Shown here piece by piece: positions 1-9,134 of a DNA stretch of 64,000 bases. Numbering within the stretch: the stretch's first letter is position 1; each line of letters begins with the position of its first letter. Position numbers and translations under genes: made by a program. Source of the DNA: an uncultured Cyclobacteriaceae bacterium (GTDB lineage: Bacteria > Bacteroidota > Bacteroidia > Cytophagales > Cyclobacteriaceae); NCBI GenBank assembly GCA_947492745.1, contig CANLOE010000010.1:29495-93494 (forward strand), given 5' to 3'. Below the pieces are notes generated by a model, which made no database searches, was not told the origin of the DNA, and worked only from the letters and a program-made list of their open reading frames with translations.

Positions 1-59
1 TCCTTAATAGGAAAATCGTTAGCAGTAACTTTTTTTAAACCATTTAACAACAGTAAAAT

Positions 60-851
60 ATGAAAACAAAAATGTTTTTGATGGCCATGATCACCTGTGT
101 GATCTATGGCTGTTCTCAGGAAGAAGTTAAAATCGAAGAGGTTCCCGAAGTAGCTGATGGGAGAGAAATAGCTAAAACAGTATTCTTTTACACAGGGGAC
201 CGTGCAGCTGAAATACCCAGTTTCCAACCTCAAATAAAAAAGCTTGGAGAGCTACTGGCCGATGACCCTGTCTACATAGCGGAATATGAAGATGGAGCGG
301 ACAAAATTCTGGATGAATTAGCTGCAAAAAACCCTAGCTACTTTGATAGGCTGGAAGAAGGGATTCATAGCAAAAACTTCAATGCTATCTCCAAAGCCAT
401 ACAAGAAGGTTATAACCTAATTGCAGCTACCAATCGTCTGAACACGTTAACCTCTATCGAAGAGCTCTCCGAGCAGAACATTCTGGGAAATATCGATTTA
501 GATGAGTATGATTTCTCCAAAATAGAAGATTTGGAAAAATTGGAAAAATTGGTCGAAGAGCGTTTTGCAGAGGCGGGTATCGATCTTGAGGAGGCAGTGG
601 CTTCATTGAGTACTGCCAAAAAAGGGGGCAACGACTCTAGTAAGCAGTTTTGTCTGGCATTGCCGGGAATTGCCTTGGCCTACCGTGTTGCCGCCAATTT
701 TATCTATGTTGTTAACTTCAACACTCAGTTCAACATCAATATCAACCAGAACTTTAACCTCAATCAAAACTTTAATATTCCCAGATTGGAGACCGGTTCT
801 TTCACGCAAGAGAGATTGGTTACCGAAATCGCAGCAGCCTTCGAAAACTAA
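60..851 (+). CDS. SdpC-family killing-factor precursor (lipoprotein form)
   Basis: Candidate precursor of a secreted antimicrobial peptide of the sporulation-delaying-protein (SdpC) type. The 263-residue product starts with a lipoprotein signal (lipobox VIYGC, Cys18). Residues about 32-51 (ADGREIAKTVFFYTGDRA) and 82-122 (DKILDEL..NPSYFDRLEEGI..) follow the same pattern as the Bacillus subtilis SdpC precursor as I recall it (GEDYFRGLLFGQGEV; NDVVKFI..QPQYMDELKQSI). Residues 198-221 form one hydrophobic segment beginning with Cys198 and containing NFIYVVNF, matching the place where the SDP peptide is cut out of SdpC. An Asn/Phe-rich tail (220-240) follows. Differences from SdpC are the lipobox, an acidic insert at about 130-180 and only one Cys in the peptide region. 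SdpA- and SdpB-like genes follow directly. Family assignment is from memory and context; the toxin role is inferred. Confidence 0.72.
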   Translation: MKTKMFLMAMITCVIYGCSQEEVKIEEVPEVADGREIAKTVFFYTGDRAAEIPSFQPQIKKLGELLADDPVYIAEYEDGADKILDELAAKNPSYFDRLEEGIHSKNFNAISKAIQEGYNLIAATNRLNTLTSIEELSEQNILGNIDLDEYDFSKIEDLEKLEKLVEERFAEAGIDLEEAVASLSTAKKGGNDSSKQFCLALPGIALAYRVAANFIYVVNFNTQFNININQNFNLNQNFNIPRLETGSFTQERLVTEIAAAFEN

Positions 852-900
852 TTGTAGGTCGGTTATCCAATAGGTAAATCTTTTTTTCAAAGATGAATTA

Positions 901-932
901 GGGAAGCCAAGGACCGGCTAAGGCTTCCTTTT
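901..932 (+). terminator. Intrinsic-terminator-like hairpin between sdpC-like and sdpA-like genes
   Basis: A 7-bp GC-rich stem (902-908 with 922-928) is followed by TTTT (929-932). It lies 50 bp after the toxin-precursor stop codon and 60 bp before the next start. It could partly terminate transcription so that the toxin precursor is made in excess over the processing proteins. Confidence 0.55.
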
Positions 933-992
933 GACCTTCCTGAGTTAACGACGGTCAGCGTCAAAAAATATCCACTAAACAATTTCAAGAGA

Positions 993-1526
993 ATGAAACG
1001 GACAGTGATGATACTCATGGCCATGATGATGGTCACAGGTTATGTATACCTGAACTTCATAACCACTTTCAAGACCAACGTTGTGCAGCTTTCTTATCTT
1101 AATGATAAAGGTGTTCAGTTTTTCTTTCCTCAAGGCTGGGGTTTTTTCACCCGCAACCCTCGTGAAGCGAAGTACAAGCTGTACCAATGGAAAGACGAAA
1201 AGTTAAAGTTAATCAATTATAAAATAACCTCTTCCAACAATTACTTCGGTTTTTCCAGACGGGGCAACCGCATATCCATGGAAATAGAACGGTTAAAAGA
1301 CCAACTCCCAAAAGCTTCCAACTGGACACCGGCCACGGGTCAGGTCCATGACCTGGAACTAGAGTCGCTTCCCTTTGATGAGCAATTTCCCAAACCTGAT
1401 GGTGTCAACTACATAGAGAAAGGGAAATACATTATCATGCAGTACCACATTACTCCTTGGGCTTGGCTCCGCTTTCATGAAAACTACCATACAGAGTTTA
1501 GCTACTTAGGCTTTGAACTACAATGA
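993..1526 (+). CDS. SdpA-family protein
   Basis: Partner protein needed with SdpB to make active SDP peptide in the Bacillus system. The 177-residue product has one N-terminal membrane anchor or signal (residues 1-22, MILMAMMMVTGYVYL) and then the family's most recognisable stretch, FFPQGWGFFTRNPREA, at about residues 43-58, followed by a lysine-rich soluble domain. B. subtilis SdpA is of similar size. It lies downstream of the SdpC-like precursor and its stop is 10 bp before the SdpB-like start, so the two are probably translated together. Recognition rests on the QGWGFFTRNPRE motif plus gene order. Confidence 0.75.
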   Translation: MKRTVMILMAMMMVTGYVYLNFITTFKTNVVQLSYLNDKGVQFFFPQGWGFFTRNPREAKYKLYQWKDEKLKLINYKITSSNNYFGFSRRGNRISMEIERLKDQLPKASNWTPATGQVHDLELESLPFDEQFPKPDGVNYIEKGKYIIMQYHITPWAWLRFHENYHTEFSYLGFELQ

Positions 1527-1536
1527 ATCTACCGCT

Positions 1537-2511
1537 ATGAATATATACCTAATCAAAAAATCACTGATCCAGATGAATCAGTTCTTCTTTGAGAGGAACC
1601 CCTTTACCTGGGTCTATGGCAGCGCCAGAACCGTACTGGCCATAGGAACATTGATTACCCTATTTTTTAGCGAACCGGGCCATATCTTTGACCAAAAACT
1701 GTACGAAGAAGTCAATGCGAACTTTCTGTTCAGCGATTACAATTTTTTCTACTTATGGGGTTATGAAAACCTACAATTGTCCATGGGCCTGGCCATGATG
1801 ATATTACTGCTGACCTTAACGGGGTATTACCCGCGTTATACGGGAGTGCTGCACTGGTGGGTATCGGCCAGCTTTTTTTACTCTTCCAGCATTATTGAAG
1901 GGGGAGATCAAATTACTTCCATCATCACATTATTGTTGATTCCTGTCACATTATTGGATCATAGAAAGTGGCATTGGCAAGACTCTAAGGATTTTGGGGA
2001 AAACAGAAAGTTTGTGGGCAATCTGGTCCTGCTCATCATCACCGTACAAATGTCCATGATTTATCTCAACGCGGTTACCGATAAGGTATACAGTACTGAG
2101 GAGTGGAAGATAGGCAGTGCCTTTTACTATTATGTCAATGACCCTTTCTTTTCATATCCTGACTGGATGAACCCTATGATGGAAAAGCTATTGGGGACAC
2201 CTTTATTTGTTTCTTCCATAACATGGGGCACGCTCTTGCTAGAGATGCTTTTGTTTGGGGTACTCTTCAGCAGTAATGACAAAAGACGGCTCTTGTTCCC
2301 TATTGCGGTGATTTTTCATTTTATGATCATATTATTTCTAGGCCTGGTCAGTTTCTTTTTTGCGATGGTGGGAGGATTGATCATCTACCTGATACCACCA
2401 AGCGTCGCCCAACCGAAGCTTTTTTGGAAGTCAAAAAAACTTGCGGTGGCGGTAGGCGGTTATTTTAGGGCATTGGTGCCTATCGGGGCATTGCAGAAAA
2501 AGCAAGCTTAG
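1537..2511 (+). CDS. SdpB-family / HTTM-type membrane protein
   Basis: Multi-pass membrane protein of about 324 residues with roughly six to seven hydrophobic segments, beginning with the SdpB-like signature NPFTWVYGSARTVLAIGTL near residues 16-34. SdpB belongs to the HTTM superfamily related to vitamin K-dependent gamma-carboxylases and is needed, with SdpA, for maturation of the SDP peptide. I chose ATG 1537 over the overlapping upstream TTG at 1513 because it fits the family start and leaves a 10-bp gap after sdpA. No SdpI-like immunity gene or SdpR-like repressor follows in this window; it would have to lie upstream of position 1 or elsewhere. Confidence 0.78.
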   Translation: MNIYLIKKSLIQMNQFFFERNPFTWVYGSARTVLAIGTLITLFFSEPGHIFDQKLYEEVNANFLFSDYNFFYLWGYENLQLSMGLAMMILLLTLTGYYPRYTGVLHWWVSASFFYSSSIIEGGDQITSIITLLLIPVTLLDHRKWHWQDSKDFGENRKFVGNLVLLIITVQMSMIYLNAVTDKVYSTEEWKIGSAFYYYVNDPFFSYPDWMNPMMEKLLGTPLFVSSITWGTLLLEMLLFGVLFSSNDKRRLLFPIAVIFHFMIILFLGLVSFFFAMVGGLIIYLIPPSVAQPKLFWKSKKLAVAVGGYFRALVPIGALQKKQA

Positions 2512-2547
2512 CGGATGGGCAAGGATGCTTTTCACAATAGGCATCAT

Positions 2548-2580
2548 TATCACGGAAAGGTCATGGACCTTTCCGTGATA
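2548..2580. terminator. Perfect hairpin between convergent genes
   Basis: A 15-bp perfect stem (2548-2562 with 2566-2580) with a 3-nt ATG loop lies between the sdpB-like gene (ends 2511, +) and the M28 gene (ends 2593, -). It probably serves as a bidirectional terminator. There is no clean T-tract on either side, so termination may be weak. Confidence 0.5.
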
Positions 2581-2592
2581 CCTTAACCATAC

Positions 2593-3675
2593 TTACTCAT
2601 TGTACAGTACATGGAGCAAGGTCTGCCCTACCGCCTTCAGTGTCTTTCTATCAATGATTTCCAAAGCGTCTCGGTGGGTATGATGATAGTCTCCAAAATA
2701 ACCTAGACTAGGGTCATAGTGAACGATATCAATGGTCGGTATTTTAGCATATTCGTTGATAAACTGATGGTCGTCCAAGATACCATTATGCTGTTGATAG
2801 ATGAAAAACTGGCCATAACCTAGAGTATTTCCCGTATCCCAGACTTTTTTCATGACCTTGGGGGCATACTGCATGGACAGCCCCTCCATATGAAACTGTG
2901 CTCCTTTGGCACCTACCATATCCAGTAATATACCGTAATAAGCTGAATACCCTTTTTTATGTTTGTTCCGGGACCAGTACTGCGAACCTAGGCACCAGTA
3001 TACCTTATCTCCTTCCGGATAAGGTTTACCCTCAGGATATGGGCCTTCGTACCCTTCCGGTTCCGCGTAGTCCTCTCCATCAAAGAAAATCAGGTCGACA
3101 CCGATATTCTCTAAAGGCTGTAACTTCGCTGTACAACGGGCAACCTCCAAAAGTACACCTACGCCACTGGCTCCATCATTGGCTCCATCGATAGGCTCTG
3201 TCTTACGTTCTGTATCCTTGTCGGCAAAAGGTCTACTGTCCCAATGAGCCGCCAGTAGTATTCTTTTCTTGGCACTTGGGTTTATATGGGCAATGATATT
3301 TTGCAGATTCAGCACGGTACCATCGAAAGCCTTGGCTTCAAACTCCTGAACTTGAACCTTGGCACCAAAGTACCTTAACTTGCCCACAAGGTATTCCGCA
3401 CAATCGGAATGCGCCGTACTATTAGGTATACGCGGACCAAAAGTTACCTGCTCATCAATATATCGATAAGCAGAATCCGCAAGAAAATCAGGGACCACCA
3501 CAGCTTTTTCCTCGGGAAGGTCTATAGTGTCCGTTTTGGGTCTGTCCTTATTTTCACAAGCAACAAAGAATAGACTCAGAAAGATAAGGAGGCCGAAATA
3601 TACCTTGCTAAAGGTAGTGCAAACCGAAAAAGATAATGTTCTGAAAAGGTATCGGCAAGATAAAATTGGATACAT
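2593..3675 (-). CDS. M28-family glutaminyl-peptide cyclotransferase-like lipoprotein
   Basis: Zinc-dependent M28 fold enzyme resembling glutaminyl cyclases, which convert N-terminal Gln to pyroglutamate; an aminopeptidase is the alternative. The 360-residue product has an N-terminal hydrophobic stretch ending in a lipobox (FFVAC, Cys40), so it is probably anchored in the envelope. Family motifs in order are FGPRIPNS, LLAAHWDSRPFAD, PIDGANDGASG (zinc Asp), FFDGEDY (catalytic/zinc Glu) and the C-terminal HTHRDALEIID. The leader before the hydrophobic core is long for a lipoprotein signal, but no later Met is available, so the start is uncertain. It diverges from the rimP operon. Confidence 0.8.
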   Translation of the reverse strand: MYPILSCRYLFRTLSFSVCTTFSKVYFGLLIFLSLFFVACENKDRPKTDTIDLPEEKAVVVPDFLADSAYRYIDEQVTFGPRIPNSTAHSDCAEYLVGKLRYFGAKVQVQEFEAKAFDGTVLNLQNIIAHINPSAKKRILLAAHWDSRPFADKDTERKTEPIDGANDGASGVGVLLEVARCTAKLQPLENIGVDLIFFDGEDYAEPEGYEGPYPEGKPYPEGDKVYWCLGSQYWSRNKHKKGYSAYYGILLDMVGAKGAQFHMEGLSMQYAPKVMKKVWDTGNTLGYGQFFIYQQHNGILDDHQFINEYAKIPTIDIVHYDPSLGYFGDYHHTHRDALEIIDRKTLKAVGQTLLHVLYNE

Positions 3676-3753
3676 ATAGATAATTAATTGATTAATAGGA
3701 TAAAAGTAAAGCTGCGGTCAACGCATCGCTAATCCATCAAAATTAGGTGCTGA

Positions 3754-3785
3754 TTTGTTTGACAACAAATTTTGATTTAGCTTTG
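3754..3785 (+). promoter_or_regulatory. Bacteroidota-type promoter of the rimP-nusA-infB run
   Basis: A TTTG at 3754-3757 is followed 20 bp later by TAGCTTTG (3778-3785), a full match to the Bacteroidota -7 consensus TAnnTTTG. Transcription should begin near 3792, giving a leader of about 75 nt before rimP. Confidence 0.65.
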
Positions 3786-3803
3786 TGGATATTATAGGAT
3801 ATA

Positions 3804-3837
3804 AATAAAAGAGGGGGCTAGAGCCCCCTCTTTTATT
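3804..3837 (+). terminator. Terminator-like hairpin in the rimP leader (possible attenuator)
   Basis: A long perfect stem (AATAAAAGAGGGGGCT paired with its complement) with a two-base loop, the 3' arm itself ending in TTTTATT. It lies after the predicted promoter and about 30 bp before the rimP start, in a divergent intergenic region where neither neighbour needs a terminator. That suggests control by premature termination of an operon encoding transcription and translation factors. Confidence 0.55.
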
Positions 3838-3868
3838 TATCAGAAAGTTTTTACCAATATTTTATTTG

Positions 3869-4339
3869 ATGGAGTTGCAAAGTACAATTGAGTCTATTGC
3901 TGAACAACACTTGGCCAATGATAAGCATTTTTTGGTAGATGTTAGTGTCAGTGCAAAAAAAGGCCCTACGAAAGTACTCATCTTATTGGACGGAGACGAA
4001 GGTATCAGTATAGATGATTGTGTGGCTCTGAGCCGTAAGGTAAGCCTTAGCATCGAAGAACAGGACCTGATCACCTCTGCATTTACTCTGGATGTATCCT
4101 CTCCAGGTCTTGACCATCCACTGAAGCTGATTAGGCAATATGAAAAAAATATCGGCAGGACGGTCAGGGTAATGACACTGGATGGAGAGGAAGTCGAGGG
4201 AGAACTGAACACGGTAAGTAAGGATACTATTACGGTAATGAAGAAAAAGAAGAAAGGAAAAAAAGCAATGGAAGACCCTCAGGTAATCATTGCTTTTGAG
4301 GAAATAAAAAAAACAAACGTATTGGTTTCATTTAAATAA
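3869..4339 (+). CDS. rimP: Ribosome maturation factor RimP
   Basis: RimP assists assembly of the 30S subunit. The 156-residue product has the usual two-domain layout: an N-terminal alpha/beta domain with the GPTKVLILLDGDEGISIDDC stretch (about residues 32-51) and DVSSPGLDHPL (about residues 76-86), the RimP signature, followed by an SH3-like C-terminal domain. A TTG at 3866 precedes the ATG at 3869 in frame; the ATG is the sensible start. It is the first gene of rimP-nusA-infB, with 9 bp to nusA. Confidence 0.93.
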   Translation: MELQSTIESIAEQHLANDKHFLVDVSVSAKKGPTKVLILLDGDEGISIDDCVALSRKVSLSIEEQDLITSAFTLDVSSPGLDHPLKLIRQYEKNIGRTVRVMTLDGEEVEGELNTVSKDTITVMKKKKKGKKAMEDPQVIIAFEEIKKTNVLVSFK

Positions 4340-4348
4340 AGGAAAAAA

Positions 4349-5590
4349 ATGGATGCAGGGACATTAATAGAATCATTTGCGGATTTTGCTAAACAAAAAA
4401 ACATCGACCGACCAACGATGATCCGCATACTGGAAGATGTATTCAAGACGATGATCCGAAAAAAATATGAACACGATGACAATTTTGATATTATTATCAA
4501 TGCGGATAAAGGAGATTTGGAAATCTGGCGTTTTCGCGAGATAGTCGATAATGATTCGGAAGATATTTGGGACCATGATAAAATCAGCTTGTCAGATGCC
4601 ACGAAAATCGAACCCGATTTTGAGATAGGAGAAGAGGTAGCAGAAGAGATCAAACTAGAGCATTTTGGTAGAAGGGCAGTGATGACGGCAAGGCAGACCC
4701 TAATGCAAAAGGTAAAGGACCTAGAGAAGGATATTCTTTATCAAAAGTACAAAGAACTGGTCGGTGAAATCACCAATTGCGAAGTATATCAAATATTGAG
4801 CAGGGAAGTACTGCTCATCGATGGAGAGAGCAATGAGATATCTTTACCTAAAAGAGAGCAGATTTCAAAGGATAGATTCCGTAAAGGCGACTCCGTTAGG
4901 GCAATCGTAGACCGTGTAGAAATGGTTAATGGCAATCCTAAAATCATTTTATCAAGGACTTCGCCCGTCTTTCTGGAACGCTTGTTCGAAAGCGAAGTAC
5001 CAGAGGTATACGATGGCCTGATTACCATCAAAAAAGTAGTACGCGAACCGGGAGAGCGAGCCAAAGTAGCCGTAGAGTCCTACGATGACAGGATAGACCC
5101 CGTGGGAGCCTGTGTGGGGATGAAAGGTTCTAGGATACACAGTATTGTCCGTGAACTACAGAATGAGAACATTGATGTTATCAATTATACGGAGAATGTA
5201 GAACTCTATATTTCCCGTGCTCTCAGTCCTGCCAAAATCGGTTCCATGAAAATAAATACAGATGAAGGGCGCGTTTCGGTCTTTCTCAAACCCGACCAAG
5301 TTTCCTTGGCTATAGGCAAGGGTGGTCAGAATATCAAACTGGCCAGCAAGCTGGTCGGTTATGAAATAGATGTATTCAGAGAATTGGGTGAGTTCGAAGA
5401 GGAAGATGTCGATTTGGACGAATTTGGAGATGAAATCGAAAGCTGGGTCATCGATGAGTTAAAACGTGTAGGGCTGGATACCGCCAAGAGTGTACTGACA
5501 CTGACCCGTGATGAACTCATTCGAAGAACAGATCTGGAAGAGGAGACCATCGACTTTGTATTCACAACTCTAAATCAAGAATTTGAATAA
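4349..5590 (+). CDS. nusA: Transcription termination/antitermination protein NusA
   Basis: RNA-polymerase-binding elongation factor. At 413 residues it matches the NusA N-terminal domain (MDAGTLIESF.DFAKQKNIDR), the S1 domain (about 130-200, EVLLIDGESNEISLPKREQI), two KH domains (GACVGMKGSRIHSIVRELQ and LAIGKGGQNIKLASKLVGYEIDV) and a short acidic C-terminal helical domain. The C-terminal repeats of E. coli NusA are reduced, as is usual outside Proteobacteria. It follows rimP by 9 bp. Confidence 0.96.
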   Translation: MDAGTLIESFADFAKQKNIDRPTMIRILEDVFKTMIRKKYEHDDNFDIIINADKGDLEIWRFREIVDNDSEDIWDHDKISLSDATKIEPDFEIGEEVAEEIKLEHFGRRAVMTARQTLMQKVKDLEKDILYQKYKELVGEITNCEVYQILSREVLLIDGESNEISLPKREQISKDRFRKGDSVRAIVDRVEMVNGNPKIILSRTSPVFLERLFESEVPEVYDGLITIKKVVREPGERAKVAVESYDDRIDPVGACVGMKGSRIHSIVRELQNENIDVINYTENVELYISRALSPAKIGSMKINTDEGRVSVFLKPDQVSLAIGKGGQNIKLASKLVGYEIDVFRELGEFEEEDVDLDEFGDEIESWVIDELKRVGLDTAKSVLTLTRDELIRRTDLEEETIDFVFTTLNQEFE

Positions 5591-5595
5591 ACTAT

Positions 5596-5626
5596 GAAAG
5601 GCACCTATTGATCTTAAGTGCCTTTC
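5596..5626 (+). terminator. Hairpin after nusA
   Basis: A 9-bp stem (5596-5604 GAAAGGCAC with 5618-5626) is followed by a T-rich stretch. It lies in the 145-bp gap between nusA and infB and may limit read-through, so infB could have its own promoter as well. Confidence 0.55.
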
Positions 5627-5735
5627 TTCATCAAAACACAGGGCATTCTATTTTTTTTTACCCTTTAAGTAACGCTAAAAGATAGAATAAAGATCAAAAC
5701 TTTTAAAAAATCACAAAAAAAAGGGATATTTGAGC

Positions 5736-8714
5736 ATGGCAGAAGAAAAAATGATGAGGCTGAGTCAAGTAGCAAGAAAACTCAATGTTGGTAGAACAAC
5801 CATTGTCGACCATCTTGTGAAAAAAGGCTTTGAAGTTGATAGCAGTCCAAATTCCAAGATTACTACAGAACAGTTCGATATGTTAGCTAAGGAATTTGCG
5901 TCCTCTGCCATGGACAAAGAAGAAGCCTCGGGCCTGACTATAGGCAAAAAACATACGGATAATGTTGTTACGGGGGCAGAAAAAGTGGCCAAAGAAGGTT
6001 CTGATGACGAGATTCTCATCAAGAATGTTGCCTTGAAAAAAGAAGCCGAAGCCAATCCCAAAGTAGCAGAACCTGTTAAGGAGGAGTCCAGTACGAAGTT
6101 TCAGAAAGAAACCCCAAAACTAAAAGGGACCAAAGTATTGGGAAAAATAGATCTGGATAGCCTAAAAGGCAAAAGGAAATCAGAGCCGCCGAAAGTAGAA
6201 GAAAAACCGCGCCCTGTGGCCAAGGAAAAAATCGAACCCATCAAAGAACAGCCTAAGCAAACTCCCGAAAAGGAGGAAAAGCCTGCAGAGAAGGAGGTCA
6301 AGCCCGCTGTGGTTGCCATAAAGGAAAAGAAGGAAGTCGAACTACCCAAAGCTCCCGTAAGCAAAGAAGAGCCTCTAAAGAAAGAGACTCCGTCCCCTTC
6401 AGTAGCGCCCATTAAAAAGCCTGAAAAAGAGCCATCTACTCCTAAGGTGGAAAAAGTGGTAACACCTGTAGAGAGTAAATCAACAGAAAACAAACCCATA
6501 GAGAACAAAAAGCCTATAGAGAAGCCAGCCGAAGTAAATAAGGAAAAAGCAACTGCACCTAAGACTCCAGATGTCATAGAGGCAAAAGCGGATAGATTAC
6601 AGGGACTCAAGGTCATCGGTAAGATTGAACTCCCCAAAGAGAAGTCCAAATCAAAACCTGTCGCTTCTTCTGACGATCAAAAAGAGAAAAAGAAAAAGAA
6701 GCGGCCCAGAAAACGTATTCATAATACCAATAGACCTGGTCAAGGAGGGCATGGAGGTAACCGTGGAGCAGCGGGCGGAAGAAAACCCAAAGCAGATAAG
6801 GAGGAACCTTCGGATAAGGAAATACAAGACAAAATCAAGGCCACTCTGGCCAAACTCAGTGGCGGCAAGAACAAAAAGGGTTCCAGTGCCAAGTACAGAA
6901 GAGAGAAAAGGTCGGCTATAGCCGAGGCCAACGAGGAGAAAATGCTCCGGGAGCAGGAGGAATCGAAAACACTTAAAGTTACCGAATTCATCTCTGCAAA
7001 CGACCTTGCATCATTAATGGATGTCTCCGTAAATGATGTCATTTCTACCTGTATGAGCTTGGGCATGTTCGTATCCATCAACCAACGGCTCGATGCAGAA
7101 TCTATCACGGTTATTGCAGATGAATTTGGTTATAATGTAGAGTTTACCACTGCTGACGATGAGCTAGAGGTAACAGAAGAAGAGGATAAAGCAGAGGATC
7201 TACAGGATAGAGCTCCCATCGTCACCATTATGGGACATGTTGATCACGGTAAAACCTCATTACTCGATTATATCCGTAGCTCCAAAGTTACGGCGGGTGA
7301 AGCAGGGGGTATTACCCAGCACATCGGTGCTTATGATGTGATGACGGATAGTGGACAAAAAATCGCCTTCTTGGATACACCGGGTCACGAAGCTTTTACC
7401 GCCATGCGTGCGCGTGGTGCCAAAGTAACCGATATCGTTATTATAGTGGTCGCCGCGGATGATGATGTGATGCCTCAAACGAAAGAGGCCATCAATCACG
7501 CTCAAGTAGCCGGTGTTCCCATTGTCATTGCTATAAACAAAGTAGACAAGCCAGGGGCAAATCCCGATAAAGTAAAAGAATCCCTATCTGCCAACAATAT
7601 ATTAGTGGAAGACTGGGGTGGAAAATACCAGTGCCAAGAGATATCGGCAAAGACAGGACAGGGTATCGATGAACTACTGGAGAAGGTCTTGCTAGAGGCA
7701 GAGCTATTGGAACTGAAAGCCAATCCTGATAAGAAAGCAGTAGGAACGGTCATCGAGGCCAGTTTGGATAAAGGAAGGGGTTACCTAACCACCATTTTGG
7801 TACAGAATGGAACCTTGAATGTCGGGGATATTATATTGGCAGGTGCTTATTATGGTCGTGTCAAGGCTATGTTCGACCATACCACCAAACGTCTGGAAGA
7901 TGCAGAACCCTCCACTCCTGTACTGATGCTCGGTCTGGATGGTGCACCACAAGCGGGTGATAAATTCAATGTCATGAGTTCTGATAGGGAAGCAAGAGAG
8001 ATCGCTTCCAAAAGAGAACAAATACAACGCGAACAGAACATACGTACCAAGAAACACATTACACTCGATGAAATCGGACGTCGATTGGCCATCGGTACTT
8101 TCAAAGAACTCAATGTTATCGTCAAAGGTGATGTGGATGGTTCCGTGGAAGCCCTTTCCGATTCTTTATTGAAGTTATCTACGGGTGAAGTACAGGTCAA
8201 TATCATTCACAAGGGTGTTGGTCAGATTTCAGAATCGGATGTACTCCTAGCCTCAGCTTCTGATGCCGTCATCGTCGGTTTCCAAGTAAGGCCTTCCGGT
8301 GGAGCAAAGAAAATCGCCGAAACCGAAGAAATCGAAATACGGCTGTACTCCATCATCTATGATGCCATCAACGAGGTCAAAGACGCGATGGAAGGCATGT
8401 TGGCTCCTGATGTAGAAGAGGTTATCGTAGGTAATGTCGAAGTAAGGGATGTATTCAAAATATCTAAGGTAGGTACAGTAGCCGGTTGTATGGTCATCGA
8501 TGGTTACATCAAAAGAAACAACCCTATACGCTTGATACGCGACGGAATCGTCATCTACTCTGGAGAAATGGGACAACTGAAACGTTTCAAAGAGGATGTA
8601 CAGGAAGTGAAAAACGGATACGAATGCGGTATCAGTATCAAGAGCTTCAACGATATCAAAGAAGGCGATGTCATCGAAAGTTATGAAGAAAGAGAAGTAA
8701 AAAGAAAGTTATAG
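5736..8714 (+). CDS. infB: Translation initiation factor IF-2
   Basis: GTPase that delivers initiator tRNA to the 30S subunit. The product has 992 residues. The N-terminus ([22 protein letters not shown]) is the IF2_N fold, followed by a long Lys/Glu/Pro-rich low-complexity linker (about 60-400), a second IF2_N-like segment ([18 protein letters not shown]) and the GTPase domain with G1 GHVDHGKT (about residue 498), DTPGH and NKVD. Domains II and III and the C-terminal tRNA-binding domain ([25 protein letters not shown]) are complete. I chose ATG 5736 rather than the TTG at 5730. The very long linker is typical of Bacteroidota IF-2. Confidence 0.97.
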   Translation: MAEEKMMRLSQVARKLNVGRTTIVDHLVKKGFEVDSSPNSKITTEQFDMLAKEFASSAMDKEEASGLTIGKKHTDNVVTGAEKVAKEGSDDEILIKNVALKKEAEANPKVAEPVKEESSTKFQKETPKLKGTKVLGKIDLDSLKGKRKSEPPKVEEKPRPVAKEKIEPIKEQPKQTPEKEEKPAEKEVKPAVVAIKEKKEVELPKAPVSKEEPLKKETPSPSVAPIKKPEKEPSTPKVEKVVTPVESKSTENKPIENKKPIEKPAEVNKEKATAPKTPDVIEAKADRLQGLKVIGKIELPKEKSKSKPVASSDDQKEKKKKKRPRKRIHNTNRPGQGGHGGNRGAAGGRKPKADKEEPSDKEIQDKIKATLAKLSGGKNKKGSSAKYRREKRSAIAEANEEKMLREQEESKTLKVTEFISANDLASLMDVSVNDVISTCMSLGMFVSINQRLDAESITVIADEFGYNVEFTTADDELEVTEEEDKAEDLQDRAPIVTIMGHVDHGKTSLLDYIRSSKVTAGEAGGITQHIGAYDVMTDSGQKIAFLDTPGHEAFTAMRARGAKVTDIVIIVVAADDDVMPQTKEAINHAQVAGVPIVIAINKVDKPGANPDKVKESLSANNILVEDWGGKYQCQEISAKTGQGIDELLEKVLLEAELLELKANPDKKAVGTVIEASLDKGRGYLTTILVQNGTLNVGDIILAGAYYGRVKAMFDHTTKRLEDAEPSTPVLMLGLDGAPQAGDKFNVMSSDREAREIASKREQIQREQNIRTKKHITLDEIGRRLAIGTFKELNVIVKGDVDGSVEALSDSLLKLSTGEVQVNIIHKGVGQISESDVLLASASDAVIVGFQVRPSGGAKKIAETEEIEIRLYSIIYDAINEVKDAMEGMLAPDVEEVIVGNVEVRDVFKISKVGTVAGCMVIDGYIKRNNPIRLIRDGIVIYSGEMGQLKRFKEDVQEVKNGYECGISIKSFNDIKEGDVIESYEEREVKRKL

Positions 8715-8741
8715 AAATACGGGCGTCTAGCCAACAAGCAT

Positions 8742-8779
8742 AAAAGCCTGTCCCTAGAAAATGGGACAGGCTTTTATCG
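8742..8779 (+). terminator. Intrinsic terminator of the rimP-nusA-infB operon
   Basis: A 13-bp perfect stem (8742-8754 with 8763-8775), the 3' arm ending in a T-run, 28 bp after the infB stop codon. Confidence 0.85.
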
Positions 8780-8818
8780 TTTTAGCCCTATCGACCAATA
8801 TACCTAACTATTGAGTTA

Positions 8819-8977
8819 TACAAACTTAGCTTTTAAATATCGCATATCTTCCTGTTCATTTTGCTTCACTCTGTGTTGACAATCCTCAGGATAGCGCTGC
8901 TATCCCTGCGGTTCTCGCCTTGATTGAAACAAAATGACCAGCGGAATCTTATACGACATTTGAAACCCAAATTTGTA
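8819..8977 (-). mobile_element. Type-B palindromic MITE, copy B1
   Basis: A 159-bp imperfect palindrome whose ends read TACAAA / TTTGTA, with central GGATAGC-GCTATCC-like pairing and flanking direct repeats TTA (8816-8818) and TTA (8978-8980). The same unit recurs at 12113, 46141 and 52030. It has no coding capacity. Minus orientation here means relative to those other three copies. Confidence 0.85.
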
Positions 8978-9134
8978 TTAAGAGATTGTTGCAAACTATC
9001 TCCTTGCCCGTATTTATTTCATGCTTGTTGTAAACAGCTAAAGCGGTGGATAAGCTCCTCGATACCTGCCTTCCAAGCCGTTTCTCCACAAGACGTGCCA
9101 AGCTTCCACTCCACCCCTAAGCTCTTTCGCTTAA

